A stretch of 34,918 nt of DNA from a bacterium (GCA_030149525.1 JASBRJ010000337.1:1-34918); one strand, 5' to 3'; positions 1 to 8,925 are shown, counted from the first letter of the stretch. Notes: a model not told the origin generated them from the letters alone. Made by a program: numbers and translations.

Positions 1-261
1 CAGGAAGCCAAGACGGAACAGCCCGCTGTTGCGGAGCCGGAGAAAACCGATGGCCAGGAAGACGAGCCCAACGCCATCACCGCCGATCCGCTGCAAAACC
101 TCCCCTCCTCCGGCACAGCCAAGACTCAAATGGCTACCCATCTCATCACCGATTCGGGGCTTGAGTTCTGGCTGGACGACCGAGGTCGCATTATCAAAAT
201 CGAGATTCCCGATCAGGGCCTCGAATTGATTCTAGAGAAGGTGGAAAGCAGTCTGGAGTAG
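1..261 (+). CDS. C-terminal fragment of unknown protein
   Basis: This reading frame is open from the first base of the window and stops at TAG 259-261, so only the last 86 residues are visible. The first part is rich in Glu, Pro and Ala and looks like a flexible linker. The end is a compact segment containing FWLDDRGRIIKIEIP followed by a short amphipathic helix. The pattern 'x-W-L-D-D-x-G-R-I-I-K' resembles the closing beta-hairpin of several substrate-binding domains of unknown function, but I cannot name a family. The next gene starts 5 bp downstream, so the two are probably co-transcribed. Confidence 0.7.
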   Translation, partial: QEAKTEQPAVAEPEKTDGQEDEPNAITADPLQNLPSSGTAKTQMATHLITDSGLEFWLDDRGRIIKIEIPDQGLELILEKVESSLE

Positions 262-266
262 CCTGA

Positions 267-923
267 ATGTGCGGTAGGTACGCTCTTACGCTTGCCGGCA
301 AATTGGACCAAATCTCCTTTCCGGAGGAGTCGGTCCAGCTAGAGTTAGAGCTACCCTGGGAGTGTTACAATATCGCTCCCACCGTGCAGGCCCCCATTCT
401 CGACCACGACCGCACCCTGAAGCTCTCCCGCTGGGGCCTGATTCCCTACTGGGCCAAAGAACCTCTCAAGCGACCTCTCTTCAATGCTCGCTCAGAGACG
501 GCGGCGAGCAAAAACAGTTTTCGCACAGCCTATAAAGAACATCGCTGCGCCGTTCCCGCCAGTGGTTACTTCGAGTGGTTTCAACCGCCCGAGCAAGACA
601 AGCAGCCCCACTTCGTGAGGCCTCAGGTGGAAGACCTCTTCTGGTTCGCGGGATTGGCCTGCGATTGGTCGGCCAAAGGAAGTGAGGAGGCGCAGTCCAC
701 CTTCACCATTCTCACCCGGTCCTCTGAGGGGTTGCCGGTTGCCTGGCTTCATGATCGCAGCCCCATACCGCTTGCCTGGGACGACGTGAAACTGTGGCTT
801 GACCGGGAAATCGAAGTCGAGGATTTGGAGAGCAAACACCTCTTTGCCGCCCCCTATCGAGTGAGCACAGCCGTAAACTCCGTGAGAAACGACACTCCTG
901 AGAATATTGAGCCTGTAGAGTAG
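267..923 (+). CDS. yedK: SRAP-domain protein (YedK/HMCES family)
   Basis: A 218-residue protein of the SOS-response-associated peptidase family. These proteins form a covalent thiazolidine link to abasic sites in single-stranded DNA, shielding them. The protein starts MCGRY, so removal of Met1 exposes the catalytic Cys2. Other family landmarks are NIAPT (about residues 36-40), FNARSET (about 74-80), GYFEW with the active-site Glu (about 100-104) and a His in the LHDRSPIP segment (about 163), where the usual HDRMP is slightly altered. Length is normal for the family. The start is fixed by the obligatory Cys2. It lies 5 bp after the preceding gene and 31 bp before the thioesterase. The function comes from the family; no LexA box was identified. 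Confidence 0.95.
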   Translation: MCGRYALTLAGKLDQISFPEESVQLELELPWECYNIAPTVQAPILDHDRTLKLSRWGLIPYWAKEPLKRPLFNARSETAASKNSFRTAYKEHRCAVPASGYFEWFQPPEQDKQPHFVRPQVEDLFWFAGLACDWSAKGSEEAQSTFTILTRSSEGLPVAWLHDRSPIPLAWDDVKLWLDREIEVEDLESKHLFAAPYRVSTAVNSVRNDTPENIEPVE

Positions 924-954
924 GCATTACCCTGAAGTAACAGAACGCCTCGCT

Positions 955-1341
955 ATGCTAGAACATCCACAACCCGTCATACGAGTCACCATGATGCCCC
1001 GCGACACCAACGGTCACGGAACCATTTTCGGAGGCGTCCTCTTAAGCTACATCGACCAGGCGGGCGCCATCGAAGCGGCCCGCCATGTCAGCCAGAAGCT
1101 CGTCACCGTGGCTATCAAAGAAGTCGTTTTTCATGAACCTGTGAACGTGGGCGATGTGGTCAGTTTTTTCGGCTCGGTCAAGCGCATCGGCAACACCTCT
1201 ATCACCGTGGCCATCGAGGTTTTTTCCACCCGAATTTGGGCTCAGAAAGCTGAAGAAGTTCGAGTGACCGAAGCGGAACTCACCTTCGTGGCTATCGATG
1301 AGGAGGGGAAGCCCACACCTATTCTTCGTTCAAAGTCCTGA
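955..1341 (+). CDS. YciA-like acyl-CoA thioesterase
   Basis: A 128-residue single hotdog-fold protein of the YciA/BACH acyl-CoA hydrolase family, which cleaves acyl-CoA to free acid and CoA in the cytoplasm. Visible family features are MPRDTNGHGTIFGG near residues 14-27 (the catalytic Asp/Asn region before the central helix), the hotdog helix LLSYIDQAGAIEA, and the strand VTVAIKEVVFHEPVNVGD that packs against CoA. It is slightly shorter at the C terminus than YciA of enterobacteria. Its last 23 bp overlap the end of the convergent adenylate-forming enzyme gene. Substrate preference cannot be read from the sequence. Confidence 0.9.
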   Translation: MLEHPQPVIRVTMMPRDTNGHGTIFGGVLLSYIDQAGAIEAARHVSQKLVTVAIKEVVFHEPVNVGDVVSFFGSVKRIGNTSITVAIEVFSTRIWAQKAEEVRVTEAELTFVAIDEEGKPTPILRSKS

Positions 1342-2641
1342 ACTGTTGGGGCTTCCCGTTCCAGGATTCCACCTTCTCAGCACTTCCCGACAGGCCCGTG
1401 GCCAAAGACACCACCTCTACCAACTTGTCCGGGGGGCAATCGCCACAGAAACGCAACAGAAAGCTCCTGTCCGCGTTTTGCGAGAAACTGAATCCCACCA
1501 GGGGAAAGTCTCTCAACGCCCCAATAATGTCGAGGTTACTGATGAGACTCCCCTGGGAATTCACGATTTCCACAGGGGCCCTCCCCTGGAAATCGGAAAG
1601 ATAGGGCTGTCCTCCCACGAATCGAAGTGCGGCGTAGTCGCCGGTCCGATAGCGCAGCAGAGGAAGACATCGATTCCGCCCTCCTGTGACCACAATCTCT
1701 CCGCGCTCCCCCGAGGTAAGCGGCCGTCCCTTTTCATCCACGATCTCCACGTACAGGTCGGGGCACAGAAGAGCCATGCCTTGCCCTCTGTCGGCGGCGA
1801 TGAACTTGCACTCTGTGAGGGAATAGACATCCACTACGGGGCACTGAAACTGCTCTTCCAACTCCTGGCGTAACCCATGAGAAAGGGCCACGGCAGAACT
1901 TACCATAAGACTCGGCCGAAGCCCCGGCGCCACTTGAGAGAGAACGCTTAAGGAATGCGGACAACCGGTGATCACCTCAGGAGCAAGCTCGGTGAGGTAT
2001 CGACCACGATCTTCGGCCTTGTTCCAGGAATCGGGATGAAGGTTGACCTTGAGGGTGGCCGCCCCTTCCAGGTAGTGGGACAGACTGGGATAGGTCAGAG
2101 TCTCGGCCTGACAAAAGACGGCTGCAAGAGCCACCTTACCCGCTCCCCGAGGCAGACTCCGGCCGTAGAATCCGGCCAGGCGGTCGAGTAGGACCAGGAC
2201 CTTGGAGCTAACGGAAGCTTCGGTGGGCACCACCAGCTTGTCTCCGCTGGTTCCGCTAGTGAAGTAGACGGTCAACTCGCTGGGCTTCACATCGTCGGGG
2301 ATGAATCGCTCGATTTCTGCCGCCAATTCAGCTCGGTCGACGGTGGGGATGGCAGCAAAGTCCACCGGCACGTCCCCGAACTCGCGGTAATACGGCACCT
2401 GACGAAACACTCGCTGAAGAAAACCGGGCATCCATTGGGGAAGGCTCCCCTCTTGCCAGAACGGTTCGCCGACAGTGGAGCGAGCGAAATTCTTCACATC
2501 CTGCAAACTCTCTTCGGTGAGGAGATCGGAGGACTCAAAGTTGTATTTCGGGGCGCTAGGATGTTCTCGAAGCGCTTTCAGGTGCTCGGCGGCGAAATGG
2601 GAAAACAGTCGTTCACTCATGGGAATAGACGGAAGCGGCAC
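1319..2641 (-). CDS. PaaK/CapK-like adenylate-forming enzyme
   Basis: A 440-residue member of the ANL superfamily, closest in appearance to phenylacetate-CoA ligase/CapK-type enzymes that activate a carboxylate with ATP. The ATP-binding loop is YFTSGTSGDK (about residues 126-135). The A5-like motif is VYSLTECKF (about 273-281), and the LLRYRTGDYA motif (about 328-337) holds the ribose-binding Asp. The C-terminal small domain is short. The start is GTG at 2641, preceded by AAAGGAG about 10 nt upstream; ATG 2620 is an alternative without a clear Shine-Dalgarno. Either start overlaps the end of the preceding gene, so it is the last gene of the MoxR-vWA operon and translationally coupled to it. 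The substrate is unknown: a free acid, or conceivably a protein or nucleotide group. Confidence 0.85.
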   Translation of the reverse strand: MPLPSIPMSERLFSHFAAEHLKALREHPSAPKYNFESSDLLTEESLQDVKNFARSTVGEPFWQEGSLPQWMPGFLQRVFRQVPYYREFGDVPVDFAAIPTVDRAELAAEIERFIPDDVKPSELTVYFTSGTSGDKLVVPTEASVSSKVLVLLDRLAGFYGRSLPRGAGKVALAAVFCQAETLTYPSLSHYLEGAATLKVNLHPDSWNKAEDRGRYLTELAPEVITGCPHSLSVLSQVAPGLRPSLMVSSAVALSHGLRQELEEQFQCPVVDVYSLTECKFIAADRGQGMALLCPDLYVEIVDEKGRPLTSGERGEIVVTGGRNRCLPLLRYRTGDYAALRFVGGQPYLSDFQGRAPVEIVNSQGSLISNLDIIGALRDFPLVGFSFSQNADRSFLLRFCGDCPPDKLVEVVSLATGLSGSAEKVESWNGKPQQFRTLNEE

Positions 2642-3209
2642 GGCGCTCCCTCTCCTTTCGGGCCAACTCTTCGCGCAATTTACGGGCCCGCTTCTCCGCC
2701 TCCTGAGCGGCTCTCACAACGGCATCTCGTTTGATGGTAGAGAGAGCCTCAAAGCGGTTCTCCGCCTCTTTCTCCCCTTCTCCCTCGGGCAAGATGTCCA
2801 ATGTGCGAAGGAGTAGTCTGGAGAACTCCTCGCGTCGCTCGGGGTCGATGACCACCTGCTCCGAAGGTAAGAGTGACGCCAACTCAGGCAGTTCCTCTTC
2901 TAGAAATCGGAGTGCGTCCTGAGGTTCGGTCAACTCACGAAGAGAGGAGTTGTAGAGCAGCCAGCAACCCACCAGGACCATGCGAAGCCGCTTGCGGTCT
3001 GTGGCCAAATTCTTCTTAGAGCGATAACTGAACAGTTTGACCTGGCGTGAGGTGAGAGGCTCGCCACCCATCATGGATATGAGATCCGACACCACCGCGG
3101 CCACATGGACTGTGCCCGTCCCGTTGGGCTGCAAAGGCTCGGCCAGAAAGCTCTCCGGACACTCGGCCAGATGCCTGGTCAACTCCTCAATAGGAGGTCC
3201 CTTTTTCAT
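2613..3209 (-). CDS. helical partner protein of MoxR-vWA operon
   Basis: A 198-residue, mostly helical, cytoplasmic protein with no signal peptide or membrane segment. The N-terminal part reads HLAECPESFL and VHVAAVVSDLI, followed by a Trp-containing segment VLVGCWLLYNSSL (about residues 78-90). I recall this pattern from uncharacterised proteins encoded beside MoxR/vWA gene pairs, but cannot confirm the family name. The last 40 residues form a highly charged, Arg/Lys/Glu-rich helix, probably a coiled coil. Its ATG overlaps the stop of the metallopeptidase-vWA gene by 4 bp, so it is translationally coupled and likely a stoichiometric subunit. No catalytic motif was seen. Confidence 0.85.
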   Translation of the reverse strand: MKKGPPIEELTRHLAECPESFLAEPLQPNGTGTVHVAAVVSDLISMMGGEPLTSRQVKLFSYRSKKNLATDRKRLRMVLVGCWLLYNSSLRELTEPQDALRFLEEELPELASLLPSEQVVIDPERREEFSRLLLRTLDILPEGEGEKEAENRFEALSTIKRDAVVRAAQEAEKRARKLREELARKERERRAASVYSHE

Positions 3210-4966
3210 CGTGTTCCCACCTTTTTCTGCCCGTACTTGAGTCGAGCGAACTCTCTAGCGAACTGCAAAAGTCCGCTCCAGTCGGTCACCATAAACATCT
3301 CCCAACCCATCTTCTTACAGGCTTTGGAGAAATCGTTCTCCAGAAAACTCTTGTTGTAGAGGTTCAAAACCATGGTTCCTCCGCCCCTGGCCTTCTCCAT
3401 AGCCATGGCCGAGATCTCAAGACCGGGAGTGCCTCGCTCGTCGTTATTTTTCATGGTGTCGATGCCGGAGTCGGAGAGAATGAGAATATGGACCGGTCGC
3501 TTGCTCTTATCCCGATCTTGATAAGTGTCTCGGAGAATATGGTTGGGAAAGGCCGTCCCGCCGCCCAGGTAGCCGGTGAGGACCCTGAGGATAGCTCGTT
3601 CGTCGCTGACAAAACCTGGCGTGGAATCGAACTGTCGGCGGCCACTCCACAGCGTAGCCTGGACTCTGGCCCCTGTGCGAAGGGCGGAGACCACAACGAT
3701 GGCACCGGCCAGAGCCAGGAAAGAAAAGTTCTGTTGGGGATTGGGGATGGAGCCGCTGCAATCCACGTAGAGGTCGAGGTCGAGTGGCTCTTTCTCCTTA
3801 TCCCGACCACCCATGACGCCCCAGGTTCGCCTTACCGTTGTCATCCCCGCAATAGGAAGAGGACTCACCATCACACTCTGAAGCCAGTCCACCTCTTCCA
3901 TGGGATTCCCCACATCCCACGGTTCCAGGCCTTCCATGAGCGGCTCCGTCGACTCTTCGGTCTCTTGAGTGGGAAACGGTATGAGGTGTGGGAGAGCCTT
4001 CTCACGATAAAATTTCACTGCAGCGTCGTGTTTGTCGAGCTTGAGGCCCAGAGCTTCGAGAACCTGACCGTAGAGAAAGGGCTCTCGGTTCTGAGCCAGG
4101 GAGCCGCCGGGTGCGTTGGGATGGAGTTGGCTCTCCTCCTCGGCGTCCTCTTCAGTAGAGGTTGAGCCTCCCACGATGTTGGGGTCGGCGCTGGGGTGGA
4201 CGATCTCCAGGTCGCCCAGTTCGAGGATGCCGAGTGGCACCTCGCAACCCTCCCCCATTCCGTCGGTATCGAACAAGAGGCGGTAACGCGCACCGGTAGA
4301 TTTACCGTCCTTCTGAAGATAGGGCAGACAGAGTGCGGCAAAACCACCCACTCCGGCCATCCAGTCTTTGCCGTAGACCCGCACCATCCGGGCCACCAGG
4401 TGGGCGTCCCCCTCTTCGGCGGCCTTCAGGTAGCCTTTCCGAGCTAATCGGCCGGGCTCCAGGCCCCACAGAATCTCAAAAGCTCGCATATAGAGAGTCC
4501 AGAGCTTTCCGGGGATCTCCTCATTCTGTTCATTCAGGCGCTCATAAATCTCCGCGTGACGCTGATCGTGGACCCTCACCAACCGGTCGTTGATGAGAAG
4601 ATCCTCCCACATGTTCACGATCATGGGAGCTTGCGTCTCAAGAGTCGGCAGAGCCATTTGAGCCAGCGCCACCGAGCGTCCGGCCTCTAGAAGATTGGAG
4701 GGGCAGAAGACATGATGGCCTATCTCATGAGCCAGGATCTCAAGGGCGTAATCCTCCAGACCTAAGTCCTGAATCTGTCTGAGACTGATAAGAACGCGAT
4801 GATCATTGATACGGATGGCGGCAAACGATCCGGTGAGACCGTCGGCCTGCTCTTCATTTGGATTGGTGAGCCAGCGAGGTTGCGAGAGTCTGGTGTAGTG
4901 ACTCCACACAGAAAGAGCCTCAGGCCAGGCCTCTTCCCACTTTTCTTGGACCTTGTCCAGCGTCAT
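3206..4966 (-). CDS. HExxH metallopeptidase-vWA fusion protein
   Basis: A 586-residue cytoplasmic protein with two recognisable ends. Near the N terminus lies a zincin motif HEIGH (residues 80-84) followed by NMWEDLLIND (about 118-127), where an acidic residue could be the third zinc ligand. The C-terminal 190 residues are a von Willebrand A domain with a complete MIDAS: DCSGS (Asp402, Ser404, Ser406), Thr471 in GGGTAF and Asp499 in LSDSG. The architecture resembles the DUF2201 group of vWA proteins that pair with MoxR ATPases. The middle is acidic (around 250-300) and probably a linker. It overlaps both neighbours by 4 bp, placing it in the middle of the operon. By family analogy the vWA domain binds a partner through Mg2+ and the ATPase remodels the complex; proteolytic activity is inferred from the motif only. 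Confidence 0.92.
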   Translation of the reverse strand: MTLDKVQEKWEEAWPEALSVWSHYTRLSQPRWLTNPNEEQADGLTGSFAAIRINDHRVLISLRQIQDLGLEDYALEILAHEIGHHVFCPSNLLEAGRSVALAQMALPTLETQAPMIVNMWEDLLINDRLVRVHDQRHAEIYERLNEQNEEIPGKLWTLYMRAFEILWGLEPGRLARKGYLKAAEEGDAHLVARMVRVYGKDWMAGVGGFAALCLPYLQKDGKSTGARYRLLFDTDGMGEGCEVPLGILELGDLEIVHPSADPNIVGGSTSTEEDAEEESQLHPNAPGGSLAQNREPFLYGQVLEALGLKLDKHDAAVKFYREKALPHLIPFPTQETEESTEPLMEGLEPWDVGNPMEEVDWLQSVMVSPLPIAGMTTVRRTWGVMGGRDKEKEPLDLDLYVDCSGSIPNPQQNFSFLALAGAIVVVSALRTGARVQATLWSGRRQFDSTPGFVSDERAILRVLTGYLGGGTAFPNHILRDTYQDRDKSKRPVHILILSDSGIDTMKNNDERGTPGLEISAMAMEKARGGGTMVLNLYNKSFLENDFSKACKKMGWEMFMVTDWSGLLQFAREFARLKYGQKKVGTR

Positions 4967-5910
4967 CCGACGGCGGTACCCAGAAAGACATGGACATGAT
5001 GAGAGAGCGCACCGGTGCAGACCAGAACCTGTCCCGCCACATCGAAAGTCCCGATCTTAGAAATCTCGGGGAAAGGAAACTTCTGACCCGACCAGATGAT
5101 CTCACCGTCACAGACGGAGATGTCGGACTTCTCCACATCTTCCATCTCGAACTCCACCACACGCTTGAGGGTCGCTCCGAAGCCGTCGCAGCTAAGCAGC
5201 CAGTCGTCGGTGCCGTCTGAGACGATAAACTGATTCGGTCCGGCTGCCACAACCTCCGGCGGTCGACGGAATTCCCCACCAAAGCCCACGAAGCCACCTA
5301 CCTTATGAACCTTGGCCACCCGACCTGGAGCCGGTCGCCGGCTCCACCAGGGGTCGTCTCTCACCGCGTCCCACCGGGGAACCAGGGTTTCCGCAAGCTC
5401 AGAAGGGAGCGATTCGGCCAGAGCCTTGGCCGACTCGCGATAATGAGCCATGCCGCAAACCCAGCTCAGCACTTGCCCGGCCTTGAGCCAGGTCTCACTC
5501 TCCGGGCACTGACTTTGGCACTTCTCCATCTGCTTAAGCCAGAACTTCCAATCTACGCCCTGTTCGCGTTCCAGATTGTAGACCGCGTTGGTGAGAGAAG
5601 CGGCTATCACCCCAGGCTGAGATGCCAATCGCGAGGATGCTGCGGGCAAGAGTTCCGTCCAGAGAGTGGCCACGGCCGGACTCCTCTGAAAAAGTTCGAG
5701 TCCGGTGAGTTCAAGAGTCAACTCGTAGAGCGGCCCGATGAGTGCGTCGGTGGATTCTGAGATGAGGGGAGCCACGAACTGTTTCAGATTGGCCAAAAAC
5801 CTTTCCTCATCCAGGCGAGGCCGGGCTCTCTTGGCTAGAGCGAAAAGGGTGTTGTAACGCTCCCTGTTGGCCATCAACTCTTTTTCGAGAACCGCTAGTG
5901 AGTTTGCCAT
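4963..5910 (-). CDS. helical/beta-rich protein, candidate bpX-like ternary subunit
   Basis: A 315-residue protein without signal peptide. The first 190 residues look alpha-helical. The last 115 alternate short strands and turns, including GGFVGFGGEFRRPP, QFIVSDGTDDWLLS and VLVCTGALSHHVHVF, which look like two or three blades of a propeller-type fold rather than a full ring. In MoxR-vWA-beta-propeller systems the third partner is a propeller-containing 'bpX' protein, and this gene occupies that position; the equivalence is an inference from context and strand pattern. It overlaps the MoxR gene by 16 bp upstream and the vWA gene by 4 bp downstream. No catalytic residues are evident. Confidence 0.85.
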   Translation of the reverse strand: MANSLAVLEKELMANRERYNTLFALAKRARPRLDEERFLANLKQFVAPLISESTDALIGPLYELTLELTGLELFQRSPAVATLWTELLPAASSRLASQPGVIAASLTNAVYNLEREQGVDWKFWLKQMEKCQSQCPESETWLKAGQVLSWVCGMAHYRESAKALAESLPSELAETLVPRWDAVRDDPWWSRRPAPGRVAKVHKVGGFVGFGGEFRRPPEVVAAGPNQFIVSDGTDDWLLSCDGFGATLKRVVEFEMEDVEKSDISVCDGEIIWSGQKFPFPEISKIGTFDVAGQVLVCTGALSHHVHVFLGTAVG

Positions 5911-7475
5911 TGCAACCAGCTCAGATAGTTGGTGTAACGCTGATGGAGATACTTCAAAAGGAGAATGTCGTCGTAGAGATGTCCGTACATCTTTCGTCCT
6001 TTGGCCATGTCGGCGAGTTGTCGCTCGATCTTCACCAAACGCTTCTTGACCTCAGGGGCCTTCAGGCCTTCAAGGCCCTGCTTGAACTCGGCATCAAGTT
6101 CTGCCACAGGGTCTGAGCGATCAAGATCCAGTCGATCGTACTCGGCATTAGCCATATCGAATAGCTTTCGAATCCAGCTCACTCGGTCCACTCGGAGGCT
6201 CCCGTTGCCGGGGGCTTCGAAGAAGGAGGCGTTGTGGTCCGGCACCAGCTTGTCGTGAAGAACGAAGGGGAGAATCTGGCGCACATCCTCCAGGCTGACG
6301 ATGCCGTCGCCTCGGAAATAGGCCATAGCTTTCACGAACACCAGAATGCTGAGGATAGCCCGGACCGAGAGTCCGTTCTGAGTCTGAAATCCTAGATCTT
6401 TGAGCTGATCCTTTCCCGATTGGTCGCCTAAAACATGGGGATCGATGCCGCTGATTTTCAGACAGTCTTTGGTCTTGTATTCGACCTGTTCACCACCCGG
6501 CTCGAAGAACTCGAATTGACTGGCGAAGAACTCCAGGCGGCGGCGGAGATTCGAAGGAAGTTCTACCGCCATGATCTCCTGATAAAGCCGCTCGGTCTGG
6601 GCGGGTGTGAAGATCAATTTGGGGGGAACGACCTCTTCCGGACGGATCCCCTCCTCAATCCGTGTGAGCATCTCGCCGAAGAATCGGGTATTAAAGTGAA
6701 GGGCTCGCACCACCACATCGATACGGTCGCGCAGAGCCTCAATCACCTGATAGGTGCCTCCCCCGCCGTCGTCGTTGGCGGTGAGAAACCAGGCCGCCGG
6801 CGGGCACTCGTACACATGATCGAGAACCTCGGCGTAGTTGTCGGCAAGCACCGTTAGAAGCGCCGACTGGGTTCGGGTGGGGATACGATTATACTCATCG
6901 ATAATCTTCACCCTCATCCCCAGCCAGCTTCGCCAGGACACCCGAATATCGTCCATACTCTGGGCGTTCACAAGATCGGCGGGCAGCGGATTCCCCAGAA
7001 GATCGGAAATCGTCATCTGAGGTTGGCCGTGCTGAATCCCCCGGCGGACTTCTTTCAGCGAATAACCGGCTAGAATCCCCATCAGAATCGCTGTGGCCGT
7101 CTTCCCCCGACCGGGTCCGCCCACCAGAAGACAACGCCTGCGAACAGCAAAGTTCAGAAGCGGCAGAAGCACGAAACTCGAGTAACTCTGGGAGCTTGGC
7201 AAGGTCACCTGAGTCTTAGAATCACCAAAGCTAAAAACCTGAGGCGGCTTATCGTTGTACTCGATGTCGTAGTGAGGACTAATCACCGCATGATTTACGA
7301 TCCAGAAGTAGGCCTGGCGCAACTTCTCATCCAGCGGCTCCTCACCGCCCTTCGACTCTTCCACAACCGGTGCAGGACCACGGAAAAGATCGGCCACATC
7401 GAAAGACTTCTTGGCTTGACGGGTTCCCGGACGGGTGGGGGCTTCGGCCACGTGTTGGTAGAGATTGTAGCTCAT
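5895..7475 (-). CDS. MoxR-type AAA+ ATPase
   Basis: A 526-residue AAA+ ATPase of the MoxR group and the first gene of the five-gene operon. The Walker A loop is GGPGRGKT (residues 119-126), the Walker B segment VKIIDEYNRIP (189-199), sensor 1 LTAND (231-235), and the arginine finger lies in ALRDRID (about 247-253). The stretch between Walker A and B, with IQHGQPQMTISDLLGNPLPADLV, is typical of MoxR proteins encoded beside HExxH-vWA partners. About 200 C-terminal residues follow the ATPase core and contain helical, charged segments. MoxR ATPases remodel partner complexes through a vWA protein. The ATG at 7475 is preceded by a C- and A-rich leader with no visible Shine-Dalgarno, which is unusual beside the strong sites elsewhere in the window. 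Confidence 0.95.
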   Translation of the reverse strand: MSYNLYQHVAEAPTRPGTRQAKKSFDVADLFRGPAPVVEESKGGEEPLDEKLRQAYFWIVNHAVISPHYDIEYNDKPPQVFSFGDSKTQVTLPSSQSYSSFVLLPLLNFAVRRRCLLVGGPGRGKTATAILMGILAGYSLKEVRRGIQHGQPQMTISDLLGNPLPADLVNAQSMDDIRVSWRSWLGMRVKIIDEYNRIPTRTQSALLTVLADNYAEVLDHVYECPPAAWFLTANDDGGGGTYQVIEALRDRIDVVVRALHFNTRFFGEMLTRIEEGIRPEEVVPPKLIFTPAQTERLYQEIMAVELPSNLRRRLEFFASQFEFFEPGGEQVEYKTKDCLKISGIDPHVLGDQSGKDQLKDLGFQTQNGLSVRAILSILVFVKAMAYFRGDGIVSLEDVRQILPFVLHDKLVPDHNASFFEAPGNGSLRVDRVSWIRKLFDMANAEYDRLDLDRSDPVAELDAEFKQGLEGLKAPEVKKRLVKIERQLADMAKGRKMYGHLYDDILLLKYLHQRYTNYLSWLQWQTH

Positions 7476-7677
7476 CTGGCGGGGTTTGGCTTTGGGGGGT
7501 GTGGGTCCTTTTGTTTGAGAGGTTGGAGAAATGAGTCCGTCTGCAACGCGTTGAAGTAAGGGGATGTGGTGATTTCAGCAGACTTCATTGAGCAGTTCTC
7601 GAAAGTCTTGTCTTCAGGATAAGTGATGAGCGCAAGCCGCTTGCGGTGCTACTAAGTCGCAGGCCGGGAGTTCTTGG

Positions 7678-8850
7678 GTGGAAATGATGAGGACAAGACT
7701 TTTGAGAATTGCTCTAGAGTTCGTTCCTGACGAGCTATATCGGGCAGCGATAAGCGACGCTTCTGAGAGGTTTGAGACCTGGCTAACCTATTATCGAAGC
7801 GAATCTATGAATGGCGCTTGCAGGAAACTGGTCAAGAGCTTTTTGGATGATCCGGAGAGTCGACTCGGGCAATGTTTAGATTCCTGGCTTTCACAGCCTG
7901 TCACTCCGTCCGGAAGTGATGCACAAGCGGACTTTGAGGTCATTGCAAAAGAGCTAAACGAATCGTTACTGATGCCGGTCTGGGTCATCCCCTACAACCC
8001 CGACATACCTGAGCAACTCGCCAGGGGAGCAGTCGCGTTCAGCAAGGTTTTCTCCCTGTACCGGGGCCTGAAAAAATTGGCTCGCGCGTTACAGATACAG
8101 GGAAGGCGTGCCGAGAGTGTGTCCGCATGGTGCACTTTACTAAGATTCACTGCCTGTTTCCAGGACGATATCTTATACGATGAGGTTCACCTACATTTAC
8201 ACCTGACAATGGTCAGTGCCTCAATTTCCGAGCTTTTAGACAGCGGACTTTTCACTTCGCCCAGACCGGACGAAGACTGGCTGAAATTAGCGGAATCCCT
8301 GAACTCATTTTCCCTGTCTGATGAGTTGTTGAAAAGAGCCTATTTCGACCAGACTCTGTTTGGGCAGTCACTGCTAAAGCCGCTATTGAACGGAACTCTC
8401 GCGAAATACTTGCCCCCCTTTCGATACCTGCTTCTTCGAGAGCTTCGAATTTTCTCAAGACAAATGTACTCTCGATATAGAGAGAGCTACCGGCTTCGAA
8501 CCGACCTGGAGAGCCAACCGGCAAACAGCTCAGTGTGGAAGTTCATCAAAGGTCAGGACCCCCTGTTTCTTCCTGTAAGCAAGCTCCCTGTGTACAAGCA
8601 AGACCTTGACTGTATTTCTGCCACCGTCTATTTAGCGAAGCTACTCTGCGTCATGGCCCACGAAATGACGAGCGATGTCCCCAAGGCGGAAGAGCTTAAA
8701 AGAATCGGTATGCTGGCAATGTACCCAACTTCTCTGGCGGTGACCTCATCCGGAGTGGAGATCAAGGTAACTTTGCCCGATCTGCCAAGCACCTTCTCTC
8801 CTCAGTTCGGGAACGAATTCGAAACGGTCACAGAGGGCCCAACGAGCTAG
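7678..8850 (+). CDS. unknown helical protein, 390 residues
   Basis: I do not recognise a named family. The protein is soluble, mostly alpha-helical and Leu-rich, with no signal peptide or convincing membrane helix. A central stretch, YRGLKKLARALQIQGRRAES (about residues 123-142), looks like a TPR-like helical hairpin as seen in uncharacterised proteins of planctomycete-like bacteria. The GTG at 7678 is chosen because GGGAG lies 7 nt upstream; ATG 7684 or 7687 are alternatives. It is divergent from the MoxR operon across about 200 bp and 75 bp upstream of the zinc-binding gene. By eye its base composition is more AT-rich than the surrounding operons, which could mean separate acquisition. Confidence 0.8.
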   Translation: MEMMRTRLLRIALEFVPDELYRAAISDASERFETWLTYYRSESMNGACRKLVKSFLDDPESRLGQCLDSWLSQPVTPSGSDAQADFEVIAKELNESLLMPVWVIPYNPDIPEQLARGAVAFSKVFSLYRGLKKLARALQIQGRRAESVSAWCTLLRFTACFQDDILYDEVHLHLHLTMVSASISELLDSGLFTSPRPDEDWLKLAESLNSFSLSDELLKRAYFDQTLFGQSLLKPLLNGTLAKYLPPFRYLLLRELRIFSRQMYSRYRESYRLRTDLESQPANSSVWKFIKGQDPLFLPVSKLPVYKQDLDCISATVYLAKLLCVMAHEMTSDVPKAEELKRIGMLAMYPTSLAVTSSGVEIKVTLPDLPSTFSPQFGNEFETVTEGPTS

Positions 8851-8925
8851 ATGAAACTTGTTGAAGCTCCATTGCGAGCAAAGGCAACAACCCTCGAAGT
8901 AGCCACCTAACGGAGAAACACTGAA

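Noticed and set aside
29-229. Plus-strand frame with ATG near the window start
   Set aside because: It overlaps the frame open from base 1, which ends next to the SRAP gene and has better codon content.
3488-4165. 225-codon plus-strand frame
   Set aside because: Antisense to the metallopeptidase-vWA gene, which has clear motifs; no ribosome site or family pattern.
5895-7475. Classical MoxR-DUF58-transglutaminase operon
   Set aside because: The genes beside this MoxR are of the HExxH-vWA type; the DUF58 pair is at 28640-31928 on the other strand.
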